From the NCBI GenBank assembly GCA_946902875.1, contig OX336359.1, forward strand, positions 4,650,001 to 4,714,000: a stretch of DNA of 64,000 bases. The letters run 5' to 3'. Below the pieces are notes generated by a model, which worked only from the letters and a program-made list of their open reading frames with translations, was not told the origin of the DNA and searched no databases. Shown here in pieces: positions 1-10,200 of the stretch (the stretch's first letter is position 1; the number at the start of each line of letters is the position of its first letter). Source of the DNA: Nematopogon swammerdamellus. Its lineage: Eukaryota; Arthropoda; Insecta; Lepidoptera; Adelidae. The position numbers were made by a program, and so were the translations under genes.

Positions 1-60
1 CAGTGGTGCGGTCGGTCGACTGTTGTTAAGCACACCTGGGCGCGGTCAGTACTTGGATGT
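1..60 (+). mobile_element. Chimeric tRNA/5S SINE head, cut by the window edge
   Basis: The sequence matches the promoter half of the SINE seen complete at 1217-1599: a tRNA A-box-like CAGTGGTGCGG followed by the 5S-rRNA-like stretch GCGCGGTCAGTACTTGGATG. It breaks off at about 60, where an RTE LINE tail follows. The true 5' end is outside the window. Confidence 0.7.
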
Positions 61-79
61 CTGACCAAGTGTCGTGGGA

Positions 80-182
80 AAGCATTGGTTTCGCACCGCG
101 GAATACCACGAGGACTGGAGGAAAATTGGAGAGGCGTATGTCCAGCAGTGGACGCTTACACGTTGACTGACTGACTGACGGA
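80..182 (+). mobile_element. RTE-type LINE 3' end fragment
   Basis: The segment resembles the end of the RTE copy at 43039-43380: GGAGGAAAATTGGAGAGGCG, then GTCCAGCAGTGGACGC and a (TGAC)n tail. It is a 5'-truncated insertion fused to the SINE head on its left. Confidence 0.6.
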
Positions 183-945
183 AACTTCGGTGCGCGATTC
201 CTACTCGCACTGGGCCGGTTTTTACCGGTTTCATTTCTCTCTACACACCCCTATATTATAACGCTCTGGGCGGTCTCCATCTCTGGGCAGGGAAGTGGAA
301 GTTTCGAAACTCCCGTCAGTTCAGCAGTCACTACTTTACTCTACGGACATCGGGGCTTTTTCAACTCTAGAACGTTCGCTTTGCTCTAGCACGATAAAAA
401 AGGTATGGACGCCGAACTGTCAAATGCTTGTAGGAGAACTAGCGTCGCCAAGTTGCGGGGAGCGGAGTGTACTTACCGATGATAAGATATTCCACTATTG
501 TGCACACTAAACTTGGCTGTAGTGTTTTTACACGTAAACACAGAGCATGCGGGCATTTTAAACAGGTTTTTGTGAACGCAGCCGATGACAGACTGACGGG
601 CCAGCGCGCAACCGTCCAATGAAACAAGTATGCTTTTACTTATATCGTGTTAGGCTGGCGAGGATAGGGTTCGGGGTCCATACCTTTTTTATCGTTCTAG
701 GTTTTGCTATTTAGATTCCTGCAGCGAAGTAAAGGGCTCAACGTCAAATCGTTTGTGCGAAGTAATAATAGGGACTCAATTAGATTTCTCGAGTTGCTGG
801 CCCCTTGTTTGCTGAGATTTTCGCGAAATTCCAAAGCGGCCCTTCTACTTTCGAGTTTCCGAAGTGGATTTGGGCGAAAGCGCTTTTGTTTTGTCGTTGA
901 TAAGTCTGGTTGAGTCTGATAATTTTATAGTGAGAATGAAAAATT
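183..945. other. No gene seen
   Basis: Short unrelated reading frames only, with no protein pattern I recognise. It may be part of the laccase 3' introns, since that gene runs leftward here, but no laccase exon was found. Confidence 0.5.
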
Positions 946-949
946 TCCA

Positions 950-1045
950 GTGAAGTTTCTTGTCGGTTCTTCTTCGCTGTCATAATCGAACTGGCGGAAT
1001 ATTACAATGTTAATATGACAAATCTGAGCGCAGTGCAGTGCCAAA
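950..1045 (+). repeat. Dispersed repeat, shared with 54990-55110
   Basis: The block CTTCGCTGT.ATAATCGAACTGGC and the following AT-rich text ending near ATGATGAATAAA recur around 54990-55110 in the same orientation. The family is not identified. Confidence 0.5.
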
Positions 1046-1059
1046 AGATGATAAATAAA

Positions 1060-1137
1060 CAACATACGATAAACGATAAACTATAAACGATAAACTATAA
1101 ACAACAAACGATAAACGATAAACACTGAGCAATAAAC
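1060..1137 (+). repeat. Short tandem repeat (CGATAAACTATAAA-type)
   Basis: Irregular tandem copies of CGATAAA and CTATAAA lie directly upstream of a SINE. Confidence 0.75.
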
Positions 1138-1216
1138 AATGTTCAAGCCGGTGGTTTTCATTCGAATTATACGTTCCTTTAATTGAGAAGTCATGTTTTA
1201 TTCACGCATTTGTTGT

Positions 1217-1599
1217 CAGCATCGGTAGCTCAGTGGTGCGGTAGGTCGACTGTTGCTAAGCACACCTGGACGCGGACGGTACTCGGACGGGTGACCGCTC
1301 AACCGTTGGAGGCTGACAGTGGTTCGGATTCCACGTTAAACTGTAGATCCCTTCTCTTCTTACCTTACTAGGTGATAGGATTTAACCCGCCCGGGTTGAT
1401 ACCACCGCACTGAATGAAACGTCGTCGGTTGAAACTGCTATGCAAATAGCTCGTGGTTTTGTCCAGTTCAGTGTAGCCGGCACGACCTAAGGGAAGCACT
1501 GACATGGCACATAGTTCACCAACGTGTTATGGGCTGACATCACGGATGTTGTACCTAGGTGATGTAGCCAACCGTGTCAGTTTCCATAAAAAAAAAAAA
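1217..1599 (+). mobile_element. Full-length chimeric tRNA/5S SINE (family S1)
   Basis: The head starts with a tRNA-like A box (GGTAGCTCAGTGGTGCGG), runs into text resembling the middle of 5S rRNA (GTACTCGGACGGGTGACCGC), and then has a tRNA-like B box (GGTTCGGATTCC). The shared body contains GGTACCACCGCACTGAATGA-like text and GGGCTGACATCACGGATG, and ends in CCGTGTCAGTTTCCAT plus poly(A). HaSE SINEs of Helicoverpa armigera were described with such 5S/tRNA and shared-body relations. Equivalence of this family is inferred from memory of that work. Confidence 0.85.
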
Positions 1600-1604
1600 C
1601 ATAA

Positions 1605-1796
1605 TCTTTGTGTGGCGTGTTTTAATAAATTAGAAGACGACCTTATAGCTGGCATGGCACCTCTCTGAGCGTGGTTTCGCGAGGAGTGGTTTGTCCTCTT
1701 CATAGCCGACATGACATCTCTCTGAGTGGTGCTATGTCTGATCTTCCAGTGAACTTTTAAGCACAGCCGCCCGTGCCAACTGTCTATGAAAAAAAT
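1605..1796 (+). mobile_element. LINE 3' tail fragment (TCTGAGCGTGGTTTCGCGAG family)
   Basis: CACCTCTCTGAGCGTGGTTT and CACAGCCGCCCGTGCC recur at 55235-55370, where they follow recognisable reverse-transcriptase C-terminal codons, and on the minus strand near 47940-48000. This copy keeps only the 3' untranslated part. Confidence 0.55.
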
Positions 1797-2168
1797 CCTG
1801 TAATTGTAAGTACCGTGCCGAGGGGCGCAAATTGAATTTGAGGAATTACCTGATTCCTAAACTCTACAAAAAACATAATGAACTCGTCTTCACTCGCACT
1901 AAGCCGACGGGAATAAAGAAAGCATCATTAATTTGAACGAAAATATACGCAATAATTTTCTGCGCTACATTTTTCATCTTTCTCATTTTCAGTAAAAAAA
2001 AAACCCCCGTCAGCCACCTCGTTTTTCATGTATTTATTTTCCGGTTTAAACTTTCACAGTTTTTAAATTTACAACCTCACTATTTCCTTCCGCGTAAATT
2101 GTTTTAAACTTATATAATACACCGTTTTGTAAAACGGCGAAGAATTTAGTTTGCGAAGCGACGACGCC
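1797..2168. other. No gene seen
   Basis: AT-rich text without recognisable coding or repeat structure. Confidence 0.5.
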
Positions 2169-2170
2169 AC

Positions 2171-2576
2171 TTTTTTTTTATGTAATCCGGTATGGGTGGC
2201 TGAGTCAGAGGGGCCAAAGCGCATGCTCCGACCAGCCAATATCACCTTCGAGAAGGTAGGTGCCATACCGGAGACTTCCCTGGGTTGCTGGCTATACTGG
2301 ACTAGAGGAGAACACAACCGAGGCTGCTATGCGGCCATCTTACATCCAGTACAGTGGTACCAGCCCAGTCGGCTATAATTTGAGCCTACCACCTAGTAAG
2401 GGGCAAGGGAAGGGACCTACAGTTTTACACCGGTTCCGAACGGTGAAGCAGCAGGTGTAGGTATGCACGTAATTTTTTTCGTCAGAAAAAACTCATTGGT
2501 ACACGCCGACGGGATTCGAACCGCGGACCTCTCGCATGAGAAGCCGATGCCCAAACCACTCGGCCACCCGCCGCCC
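2171..2576 (-). mobile_element. Full-length tRNA-derived SINE (family S2)
   Basis: Read on the minus strand, it opens with a tRNA-like head: A box GGTGGCCGAGTGGTTTGGGC, then GAGAGGTCCGCGGTTCGAAT with a good B box. A body with CCAGTATAGCCAGCAA-like text follows, ending CATACCGGATTACAT plus poly(A). Further copies occur near 3783, 15381, 28770, 39500, 41252, 41944, 44289, 59767 and 62414. RNA polymerase III transcription is expected from the boxes. Confidence 0.88.
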
Positions 2577-2631
2577 GCCACTATCGCACTCCCTCAGTCA
2601 GTCCACGTGTACCTATGCTTCTAATGCTGAA

Positions 2632-2886
2632 CACCTTCCAATTTTCCTCCAGTCCTCCCGGCCTTCAGCAGTACCTACGAAACTACTGCTTTCCGCCGAC
2701 GTACTTGATGTCGTCGTCCCACCTGGCAGGCAGTCTTCCCACACTCCGTTTTCCTGTCCACGGCCCCCAGTGTAGGACACGGTTACTCCAACGGTCGTCG
2801 TCTCTTCGGCTAACGTGCCCAGCCCTTGCCAGTGCTTCGCTCGTGTTAAAGTTCAGTACGCCCAGTTGTCCCAATATATTCATCAA
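2632..2886 (-). mobile_element. RTE-type LINE fragment (C-terminal coding part)
   Basis: The minus strand reads AGHVSRRDDDRWSNRVLHW followed by a GKRSVGR.PARWDDDIK motif, the conserved C-terminal segment of RTE-clade endonuclease/reverse transcriptase polyproteins. It ends with AATTTTCCTCCAGTCCTC near 2650. It is 5'-truncated and broken. Confidence 0.75.
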
Positions 2887-2894
2887 AAAATTTC

Positions 2895-3000
2895 AAGCAA
2901 GCATTGCAAGCCGCGGGTGGTCTTGGCTCTCTCTTAATCTCAGGGTCCATGGTTCGATTCTAGCCGACTTGCACCAACGAATTGTTTTATGTATATACGA
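2895..3000 (+). mobile_element. tRNA-like SINE head fragment
   Basis: GGTGGTCTTGGCTCTCTC and GGTTCGATTCTAGCCG resemble pol III A and B boxes at tRNA spacing. The body is short and diverged. A second remnant with ATTCGAATCCGGCCG follows at about 3190-3245. Confidence 0.45.
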
Positions 3001-3550
3001 CTTCTTGTCACTGCTCTACGTCCGGCCAGGCGAGGCAGGGCGTGAGACCAATTTCACCAGGGCCCAATTAGGGCATACTCAGTCGTTTTTGCCGGGCGTA
3101 CGTTAAACTGAGTTTAACTTCAACCTGCCGCCGGGAAGTTTAAGGACCATGGACGGACGTGTTAAATCTAAATCCGAACGTGCTAAAAAATCCTAGCACT
3201 TGATCTCGGGGTCCTAGATTCGAATCCGGCCGACATGTAAGAATCAATAGTTTTTTTTTACCGACTTGCAAAATGGAGGATGTTCTCAAATTCTTCTGTA
3301 ATATGTTTTTATTTTGTGTGTATTTTACTCAATTTCTCCGCCAATTGTAAACCGATTTTAATGATTATTTCTTTCATGCGTAGGGTATATCTCAATGGTG
3401 GTCCTTTCATAAATTTTATGAAAGAATGTCATCCCTAAGGGTGGGAAATTAAGGGATGAACACTTTCACACAAAGGAATTTTTCCAATCACCCACTTCCC
3501 GTCAACCGATTTTAATATTATGTGTTATTTATTACTAAAAAGAGTGAAAT

Positions 3551-3768
3551 AAAAAAATTGTTTAAAAAAAACATTGAACCGACTTCAACCCCTAAAAAAG
3601 TATTAAATAATATTTTGATCTTTAGTATAAAAGGCGGTACAAAAGCATAAGTTTAAATTTATATATGGACACTTTTGTGCTTTTGTACCGCCTTCTACTC
3701 AACATCAAAATATTACTTAATGCTTTTTAGCGGTTGAAGTCGGGTCAATGTTTTTTTAAACAGTTTTT
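3551..3768. mobile_element. Foldback MITE, about 218 bp
   Basis: The halves are inverted copies: ACATTGAACCGACTTCAACC on the left pairs with GGTTGAAGTCGGGTCAATGT on the right, and GGCGGTACAAAAG pairs with CTTTTGTACCGCC nearer the centre. No coding sequence. The flanks do not show a clear target duplication. Confidence 0.7.
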
Positions 3769-3782
3769 CCGGCGGAAAAGTT

Positions 3783-3912
3783 TACGTGCATACCTACACC
3801 AACTTCTACACCGTTCGGAACCGGTGTAAAACTGTAGGTCCCTTGCCTTGCCCCTTACTAGGTGGTAGGCTCTAATTGTAGCCGACTGGGTTGGCACCAC
3901 TACTGGCAGCTG
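3783..3912 (+). mobile_element. SINE S2 fragment
   Basis: Keeps the middle of S2 in plus orientation (ACCGTTCGGAACCGGTGTAA, CCCCTTACTAGGTGGTAGGC). The pol III head and the tail are missing. Confidence 0.7.
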
Positions 3913-4565
3913 GTCCTAAAGTGCGCTCGTGCACTACCATACCACGAGAAGTCTTCACTTCACTCAAAATAAATAATACCTTACAACATACCATCGTACT
4001 TCAAATAAATACGAATGTGAATTCGACCTTATTTTTCATTATTATAGGCCAACGGTTAGTACCCTATAAGGTTTTAATTACCGAGGCCGCGTCTATTGGG
4101 TGCGTTGACTTATTTATTGTAAGCTTGAATTGTTTACACCTCCAAGTGACCGTAGACCTTAGTATTTGATACCTCCACCCGTTCCTGAGAAAAAGGCGTG
4201 ACAGAGGAACAGACAGACAACCAAGTGTTCCTATAAGGGTTCCGTTTTTTTTTTCCTTTTGAGCTACGGAATCCTAAAAAAACCTCGTACTAATACGTAC
4301 TCTTATGCACCTTAACGTCCTGCGAAGCGGGCCCTAAAAACTCCCTTTGCGAAGTTTCGCCTCAAAATTAGCGGCGGCCAGCTACGAACGTTATGTTTAC
4401 GGACAAAACTTTCAGCGTTCGATGTCTAGTTTTTTTCTTTTTTTAGGTTTGTAGGAAAATTTGGGTCTTTCGAGGACATAACGTTATAAATTGAATGATT
4501 TTATTTGGATTAATTTTAATTATCTTATCTTGTTGAGCTTCTTATTAATATATCTTTTAAGTAAT
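3913..4565. other. No gene; diverged repeat end near 4170-4285
   Basis: AAGGGTTCCGTTTTTTTTTT and ACGGAATCCTAAAAAAACC near 4220-4285 resemble the end of the dispersed GGTTCCGTA element seen intact at 60560-61240. Nothing else is recognised. Confidence 0.4.
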
Positions 4566-5138
4566 ATACAGGGTCATTTTTTATTAAGTGAAGTCCCTTG
4601 AATGGTAGGTTCTATATTTGAAATGGATCACGTTTATGATGTTAATTTTACTTTACGTACCTAAAGTTAGATGTTTTTCTGGACATGCCACATAGTAGTG
4701 CCCATGCATACTAATTCACCCTGAAAATTTCAACAAAATCGGTCCAGTACTTTCAGAGTTATTAATAAATGAAATAAATTACATTTACGTGCATCTCTTA
4801 TGCGCGGAACAGCTGGCGCGTGCGGCCTTGAGCTACTTTTTGATTCGCACGGGTCAACGACCACCCAGCTGTCCCGCGCGAATGACGCGATGCGTGCACG
4901 TAAATGTAAACTTTTTTCATTTTTTAATAACTCTGAAAGTACTGGACCGATTTTATTGAAATTTTCAGGGTGTATTAGTATTAAGTAAGTACACTACTAT
5001 GTGGATGGGCACACACTATTACCAAAAAAAAAATCTAACTTTAGGTACGTAAAGTAAAATTAACATCATAAACGTGATCCATTTCAGATATAGAACCTAC
5101 CATTTAAGGGACTTCAATTAATAAAAAATTACCCTATA
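4566..5138. mobile_element. Long foldback MITE, about 570 bp
   Basis: Two arms of over 200 bp are near-perfect reverse complements. ACAGGGTCATTTTTTATTAA at the left end pairs with TTAATAAAAAATTACCCT at the right, and TTTCAGAGTTATTAATAAAT pairs with its partner near 4920. The centre (4800-4900) is GC-rich and itself partly palindromic. No transposase is present. Confidence 0.8.
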
Positions 5139-5144
5139 TTTTCC

Positions 5145-5312
5145 CCCAAACACAGTCTCGGTTCCTTCAAAAGGGGTGTGAATGGGCACCTGTCAGGCCG
5201 GCATGGCATTCGCAACCCCAGCATACGACCGCATATCCATGGGCGTCGTTAGACACCTTATGGGTAGTTCGGCGCCAAAAGTCGCGCTTTTCACAAAAAT
5301 AAAAATAAATCT
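5145..5312 (+). mobile_element. Non-LTR retrotransposon fragment (RT C-terminus)
   Basis: Shares TTCGCAACCCCAGCATACGA and GTCCTTCAA/GGTTCCTTCAA text with copies at 15640, 17715, 21480, 21655, 50450 and 59335. In the better copies the opposite strand reads like the extreme C-terminus of a jockey/CR1-type reverse transcriptase. Clade is uncertain. Confidence 0.5.
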
Positions 5313-5573
5313 ACAGACATGAAAAATTAATATTTAATTTTACGATTTCGCAAATTTGAGAAGACTTCAAAGATTGCGCGTAGCGACATCTTGTGAATGT
5401 TCTCACAACTAAGAGAGACAAAATATTTAACTCCAAGTGCGCTGCTAAGTATGTGTCAGTCTTTGAATAGATTCCTTATTCCGCGCTGTACTAACATTTT
5501 CGTTTATAAAGACGATAGATGGCGTTACTGTTCGTTGGAATTATTTCTATATACTAGTATTCTAAGGCTCAAT

Positions 5574-5896
5574 TCACACTGGGACGGCAGCGGCCGGCAG
5601 CGGCCGGCGGCGGCGCGCGGCGCGGCAGGCTCGCGTCGCCGCGCGTGGTCGCCCGCAGAGTCTAGTCTGTAGTCTCCTATGCCAGGCCAGCCAGCGGCGC
5701 CGCGCGTCCCGGCGCGCGGCGCCTCGGGCGCGGCCGCTGCGCTGACGGCTGCGCGAGGCGCCGCGCGGCCGCTCGACCTTTTCGAACTTTTCAAGCGATA
5801 TTGGTCTTTTTAAGTACCTATGTAGATAAAGTTTAAAATTATTTCACACCGAAAGTGCGCGCCGCGCCGCTGCCGTCCCAGTGTGGATTGAGCCTT
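5574..5896. mobile_element. GC-rich terminal-inverted-repeat element, 323 bp
   Basis: Left end AAGGCTCAATTCACACTGGG pairs with right end CCCAGTGTGGATTGAGCCTT, followed inward by ACGGCAGCGGC and GCCGCTGCCGT. The inside is extremely GC-rich, with GGCGGCGCGCGGCGCGGC-type runs, unlike its AT-rich flanks. No transposase. It is a non-autonomous DNA transposon of unidentified superfamily. Confidence 0.8.
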
Positions 5897-5917
5897 CCAA
5901 TTAATTAAAAAGATAAT

Positions 5918-6085
5918 TATGGAAAAAATCTGCCAAGTGCGAGTCGGACTCGCGCACCGAGGGTTCCGTACCGCCACGTATTATTTCTTGTTTTACTTTA
6001 TATACAGTTTTCACTATCATCACACCAAATTTGACGCTTGAATCATATTACCGTTTTTACTAAGTATATAGAGCAAGAACAAAAA
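5918..6085 (+). repeat. Dispersed repeat (AAGTGCGAGTCGGACTCGCG family)
   Basis: Begins with CCAAGTGCGAGTCGGACTCG and GCACCGAGGGTTCCGTACC. A second copy with the same order lies at 50050-50265. Common lepidopteran dispersed sequence; class not established. Confidence 0.6.
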
Positions 6086-6134
6086 AAAACCTTGAAAAAA
6101 CACAAAATTTTTAAACTTATTGTTTTTGTTTTAT

Positions 6135-6288
6135 TTGTTAGTATATCCGCCATACATACATACCACACGCTGTATCCCGACAATCGGGGTAATCAGAGCA
6201 ATCGGAGTGCAATTGTGCTGCAGGTACTCTTGTAAACTACAGCACAACACCGACCACCACGTTTACCAAAGTATTCGGACAAGATAAC
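6135..6288 (-). mobile_element. Repeat R, 3' part, split by the BEL/Pao insertion
   Basis: On the minus strand this continues the segment at 13797-13975. The join CGGACAAG|ATAAC|TATCAAGC is found uninterrupted, as its reverse complement, in the copy at 33490-33800. The 5' part of repeat R resembles the alternative head of SINE design S3. Confidence 0.85.
6284..6288 (+). repeat. Target-site duplication, left copy (ATAAC)
   Basis: ATAAC immediately precedes the 5' LTR and is repeated at 13797-13801 after the 3' LTR. Five base pairs fits BEL/Pao integration. Confidence 0.92.
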
Positions 6289-6380
6289 TGTGGCGGACGA
6301 CGAAAGCTCCGCAGCCAGCGCGTCATTAGTTAGGAAAATTAGTGTAGGAAATAGAGTAGTGAGGCAGCGGCCGGCGTAGA

Positions 6381-6386
6381 TATAAA
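6381..6386 (+). promoter_or_regulatory. LTR upstream TATA box candidate
   Basis: TATAAA lies about 90 bp before the first AATAAA. A start just downstream would give the usual order promoter, R, poly(A) signal. Transcription start not provable from sequence. Confidence 0.4.
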
Positions 6387-6583
6387 GTAGGTTTCATAAG
6401 TTAGCATAGTGTAGCATAGGCGCGGGCTAGGTATAATTAAGATAATATAAGTTAGACGTAAGTTAGTTATTAAGAAATAAATATATATACAAAATCGTAG
6501 AATAAGTTAGCCTGTAAGATCTAGCCCGTTAGGTTTAATTAGCTGTTATAACATATTAACTAGGTTAGATATAAGTTTTATTG

Positions 6584-6589
6584 AATAAA
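6584..6589 (+). terminator. LTR polyadenylation signal
   Basis: AATAAA followed within 20-35 bases by GT/T-rich text (GGTCGGCCTTTTACTGGAGT). Another AATAAA lies at 6476. The same signals occur in the 3' LTR at 13090 and 13198, where they could end the element's transcript. Confidence 0.55.
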
Positions 6590-6762
6590 GAAATATATCT
6601 GGTCGGCCTTTTACTGGAGTACACACGGACGAGACGAGTGAGGCAAGGTAGGGGGCGTTAGAGTCGCGTAACGGGACTCATAGCCGAGCCGGGCGCCTAT
6701 TACCCCCGCCCGCGCATTATCGAGCGGCGTGAGCACGCTGGGCCGAGCGGGCGGGGAGTCAT

Positions 6763-6770
6763 ATAAATAT
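6763..6770 (+). promoter_or_regulatory. LTR downstream TATA box candidate
   Basis: CATATAAATATAGG in a GC-rich context is a good TATA box. It lies after both AATAAA signals, so a transcript started here would have to end using the signals in the 3' LTR. Confidence 0.45.
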
Positions 6771-7183
6771 AGGTGCCATTGCGCCGGCTCGGCAGACCGC
6801 AGCTAGCAACCGGAGAGAGAGGACCACTTGGAAGAGCAACAGGAAGAAAGCAAGAAAACTTCAAGAGCCAGCAAGCCTACATTCCCGCCGAAGCGGTTGA
6901 ATCGTCGTGCCTACGTCGAGCTTGCCAGTGCTCTATCGCCGCCCCTCTCTCTCCGCTGCGCGTCTCACGCTTGCGTCGCCCCGCACAACCGCAAGCCCGC
7001 CGTTTACGTCCGTGGTTGCTCCGGTAACAGGCCGCCCTGTTTCCGTACTGAGCACCGGCGTATTATTTACGTGCCCGTTCGTTATCTCCCGTACTGCGTG
7101 TCGTCGACCGAGTGGCCGGGCGTCTTGCCGATCCAGAACAAGAAAATACAGTCCACCGCTTCCCGAGCGTCGATCCGGAACAT

Positions 7184-7202
7184 TGGTTCATTCGGCGCCG
7201 GA
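7184..7202 (+). promoter_or_regulatory. Primer-binding site candidate
   Basis: TGGTTCATTCGGCGCCGG begins two bases after the 5' LTR. Its complement ends in ...GAACCA and continues into a TTCAATCC-like T-loop, as a tRNA 3' end would. Which tRNA is not determined. Confidence 0.6.
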
Positions 7203-7208
7203 TTGAAG

Positions 7209-10200
7209 ATGCCGATCACTCGGTCTACGAAGAACGCGAGGCTGCCGAGGACCGACCCGCAGCGCGACGAGCCGCCGCGTGTGCCGCCGACAGGAGGAGC
7301 ATCTACGTCGGAGCACGTCACGCCGCCGTGTGACGTGCCGCGTGTGCCGCCGGTTGGAGGAGCACCCGCGCCGGGGCTCATCGTGTCGCCGCCTACGACC
7401 TCGGACAGCCACGGGAGAACGACGAGCTGTGAAACGGGGACGTCGTCCCCGACGGACACGAGTGCAACAGTGCAGTGTACCGCGACGCGCGCCGACGTCA
7501 CTTACCGTAGTGACGTCAGAGCACCGGGCACCGAGCCCGCGGACGCTCCGCGCCGCGATGACGTCATCGCACCGAGCGCGGCGCCCGTACGCGCCCCGCG
7601 CAGCGATGACGTCGAAGTGCAAGGTGACTCAGTGCAGTGTCCGGTGCCGCGCGTCGCCGCGTCGCGCGTCGCCCCGCCACGCTCGCAAGCGTCCGCCGGG
7701 CGCAGAACGCGATCTGCCCGGTCGACCGCGTCTTCGAGGCGGCTACGTGCGGAGCTCGCGCAGCAAGAAGAGCTCGCACAGGTCGAGTTCGAGGAGGCAA
7801 CTGCGCAAGCCGAGCAGGCAACGGCGCGTGCCAAACAAGCAACTGCGCGCGCCAGCGTCATGAAGGCGCGGATCGCACGCTTGCAAGCCGAGCAGCTCGA
7901 CCAGGCCTCGTCGAGCGACGACGAAGACAACGAGCTACAGCGCGGTCGGCTCGAAAACTGGGTGAGAGCGCACAGCGAACACCGGCGGGAGCAGGAGGCG
8001 CAGTATGCCGCCGCCGAGCCGGCACCCGCCGCCGCGGAGCCGACTGCGCCGCCGCCGTCCGCCGCCCCCGCTGTGTGGCCAGACACACCGCTGCACGCTA
8101 CCGCTCTCCCACCACACGCCGCCGCCGCAGCAGTCATCGCCCGTGACGCTTGGCCGAGTGCAACCGCCGTGCCGCCGCCCGCTGCCGCCGCAGCGTGGCC
8201 ACCTGCACCTGGGCACACATCCAACGTGCCGCCGCCCGCTGCCGCCGCAGTGTGGCCGCACTCGTCTGGGCACGCCGCCGCCGGGCCGCATTCGTCTGGG
8301 CACGCCTCCGCCGCAGCGTGCCCGCACCAATCTGGGCACGCCGCCGCCGTGCCGCCGCCCGCTGCCGCCGCAGCGTGGCCGCCTCCATCTGGGCACGCCT
8401 CCGCCGCAGCGTGCCCGCACCAATCTGGGCACGCCGCCGCCGTGCCGCCGCCCGCTGCCGCCGCAGCGTGGCTGCCTCCATCTGGGCACGCCTCCGCCGC
8501 AGCGTGCCCGCACCAATCTGGGCACGCCGCCGCCGTGCCGCCGCCCGCTGCCGCCGCAGCGTGGCCACCTGCACCTGGGCACGCCTCCGACGTGCCGCCG
8601 CCCGCTGCCGCCGCAGCGTGGCCGCACTCATCTGGGCACGCCGCCACCGCCGCCGCAGCGTGCCCGCACCCATCTGGGCACGCCTCCGACGTGCCGCCGC
8701 CCGCTGCCGCCGCAGCGTGGCCGTTTGCATCTGGGCACGCCGCCTCCGCCGCCGCAGCGTGCCCGCACTCATCTGGGCACGCCGCCACTGCCGCCGCAGC
8801 GTGCCCGCACCCATCTGGGCACGCCTCCGACGTGCCGCCGCCCGCTGCCGCCGCAGCGTGGCCGGCTGCATCTGGGCACGCCGCCGCCGCCGCCGCAGCG
8901 TGCCCGCACTCATCTGGGCACGCCGCCACCGCCGCCGCAGCGTGCCCGCACTCATCTGGGCACGCCGCCACCGCCGCCGCAGCGTGCCCGCACTCATCTG
9001 GGCACGCCGCCACCGCCGCCGCAGCGTGCCCGCCTGCCCCTGGGCACGCCGCCGCCGCCGCCGCAGCGTGCCCGCACTCATCTGGGCACGCCGCCACCGC
9101 CGCCGCAGCGTGCCCGCACCCATCTGGGCACGCCTCCGCCGTGCCGCCGCCCGCTGCCGCCGCAGCGTGGCCGTCGGCATCTGGGCACGCCGCCGCCGCC
9201 GCCGCAGCGTGCCCGCACTCATCTGGGCACGCCGCCACCGCCGCCGCAGCGTGCCCGCACCCATCTGGGCACGCCTCCGACGTGCCGCCGCCCGCTGCCG
9301 CCGCAGCGTGGCCGTCTGCATCTGGGCACGCCGCCGCCGCCGCCGCGGCGTGCCCGCACTCATCTGGGCACGCCGCCACCGCCGCCGCAGCGTGCCCGCA
9401 CTCATCTGGGCACGCCGCCACCGCCGCCGCAGCGTGCCCGCCTGCCTCTGGGCACGCCGCCGCCGTGCCGCCGCCCGCTGCCGCCGCAGCGTGGCCTTCT
9501 GCATCTGGGCACGCCGCCGCCGCCGCCGCAGCGTGCCCGCACTCATCTGGGCACGCCGCCACCGCCGCCGCAGCGTGCCCGCACTCATCTGGGCACGCCG
9601 CCACCGCCGCCGCAGCGTGCCCGCACTCATCTGGGCACGCCGCCACCGCCGCCGCAGCGTGCCCGCCTGCCCCTGGGCACGCCGCCGCCGTGCCGCCGCC
9701 CGCTGCCGCCGCAGCGTGGCCTTCTGTATCTGGGCACGCCGCCGCCGCCGCCGCGGCGTGCCCGCACTCATCTGGGCACGCCGCCACCGCCGCCGCAGCG
9801 TGCCCGTCTGCCTCTGGGCACGCCGCCGCCGTGCCGCCGCACGCCGCCGCCGCGGCGTGGCCATCCGTCTCACCGCCCGCTGCTGCCGTGCCGTCGCTCA
9901 CCGACAGCGCAGCGCTGCCGTCCGCACTCCCGCACGCTGCCGCCGCCGCCGCTGCCGCGACGGGGCCGTATGAGAACGTGGCACGCACGAAGCTGCCAAA
10001 GTTCCTCTACGACCTGCCGCTGTTCGACGGAGCCCCGGAGAAGTGGCTGCGATACCGCGCCGCCTACCGCAACACCGAGCGGTACTTCTCGAGCTTCGAG
10101 AACGCGGCGCGGATCGGACACAGCCTGCGAGGACAAGCGGAGGTGGCAGTGTCAAGCCGACTCGCCGCCGCCGCCGGGGCGGAGGAACTCGTTACTGCGC

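Larger units (their letters stand above)
6289..7182 (+). repeat. 5' LTR
   Basis: Runs from TGTGGCGGACGACG to CGATCCGGAACA and is matched base for base, as far as read, by 12903-13796 (offset 6614). It contains TATA-like boxes at 6381 and 6763 and AATAAA signals at 6476 and 6584. Confidence 0.95.

Noticed and set aside
2260..2460. Recurring 66-75 codon ORFs (MPYRRLPW...[14 protein letters not shown])
   Set aside because: They are the same stretch of SINE S2 read in every copy; pol III SINEs are not translated.
7502..9988. 828-codon minus-strand ORF rich in Ala, Cys, Gly and His
   Set aside because: It is the mirror frame of the GC-rich, multiple-of-three minisatellite in the BEL Gag. No domain, no promoter, and other frames are equally open.
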